23,544 nucleotides of DNA. It comes from Clostridium sp. UBA6758. Its GTDB lineage: Bacteria > Bacillota > Clostridia > Clostridiales > Clostridiaceae. The translations under genes were made by a program, and so were the position numbers. This document shows positions 23,541 to 23,544 of the stretch, piece by piece (position 1 is the stretch's first letter; each line of letters begins with the position of its first letter). Under the pieces are notes generated by a model that had not been told where the DNA came from, made no database searches, and saw nothing but the letters and a program-made list of their open reading frames with translations. The stretch lies in contig DKGY01000083.1 in the NCBI GenBank assembly GCA_002453475.1, positions 23,256 through 46,799 on the forward strand, written 5' to 3'.

Positions 23541-23544
23541 AAAA

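Noticed and set aside
1..23544. CRISPR array or tRNA genes
   Set aside because: No series of regularly spaced direct repeats and no cloverleaf sequence was seen in the window.

Overview
The window is AT-rich chromosomal DNA from a Firmicute. The low GC, the Clostridium-like housekeeping set (dnaG, rpoD, a PH-domain membrane protein, trmK, a Nif3-family gene) and a Firmicutes-type RNase P RNA all point to Clostridium or a close relative. I did not identify a species. Nearly every gene is on the minus strand; only the partial gene at the left edge is on plus.

Positions 1-410: the 3' end of a plus-strand LytR-CpsA-Psr (LCP) gene, the family that ligates glycopolymers to the cell wall. It ends at a perfectly palindromic terminator that it probably shares with the polysaccharide locus converging from the right.

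Positions 448-15989, read right to left: a Wzx/Wzy-type surface polysaccharide locus. The order is membrane phosphoglycosyl transferase, WbuB-like glycosyltransferase, the CapE/CapF/CapG trio for UDP-N-acetyl-L-fucosamine, a GT2 transferase, a GT4-like transferase, a Wzy-like polymerase, a GT4 transferase, a Wzx flippase and another GT4 transferase. A terminator and a probable new promoter (3046-3293) then separate a DegT-type aminotransferase and a UDP-HexNAc 6-dehydrogenase. One initiating enzyme plus five transferases suggests a repeat unit of about six sugars that contains L-FucNAc and probably an aminouronic acid. No chain-length regulator (Wzz/Wzd/Wze) is present in the window. The flipped and polymerised glycan could be a substrate for the neighbouring LCP protein; that link is inferred from position.

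Positions 15990-17220: gene-poor DNA. It holds the presumed promoter and leader of the polysaccharide operon. It also holds a candidate structured minus-strand RNA (about 16586-16769) with its own promoter, three hairpins and an intrinsic terminator, which I rate the most interesting item here. Two tandem terminators behind rnpB follow.

Positions 17222-23315: housekeeping. rnpB lies downstream of two AT palindromes and a small GC-rich island. Next come the Nif3-family gene, trmK and a PH-domain membrane protein, which form one operon with a clear promoter, and then rpoD and dnaG, an operon that ends in a strong terminator. The last 107 bases form an elaborate hairpin cut by the window edge, possibly the end of an IS200/IS605-type element.
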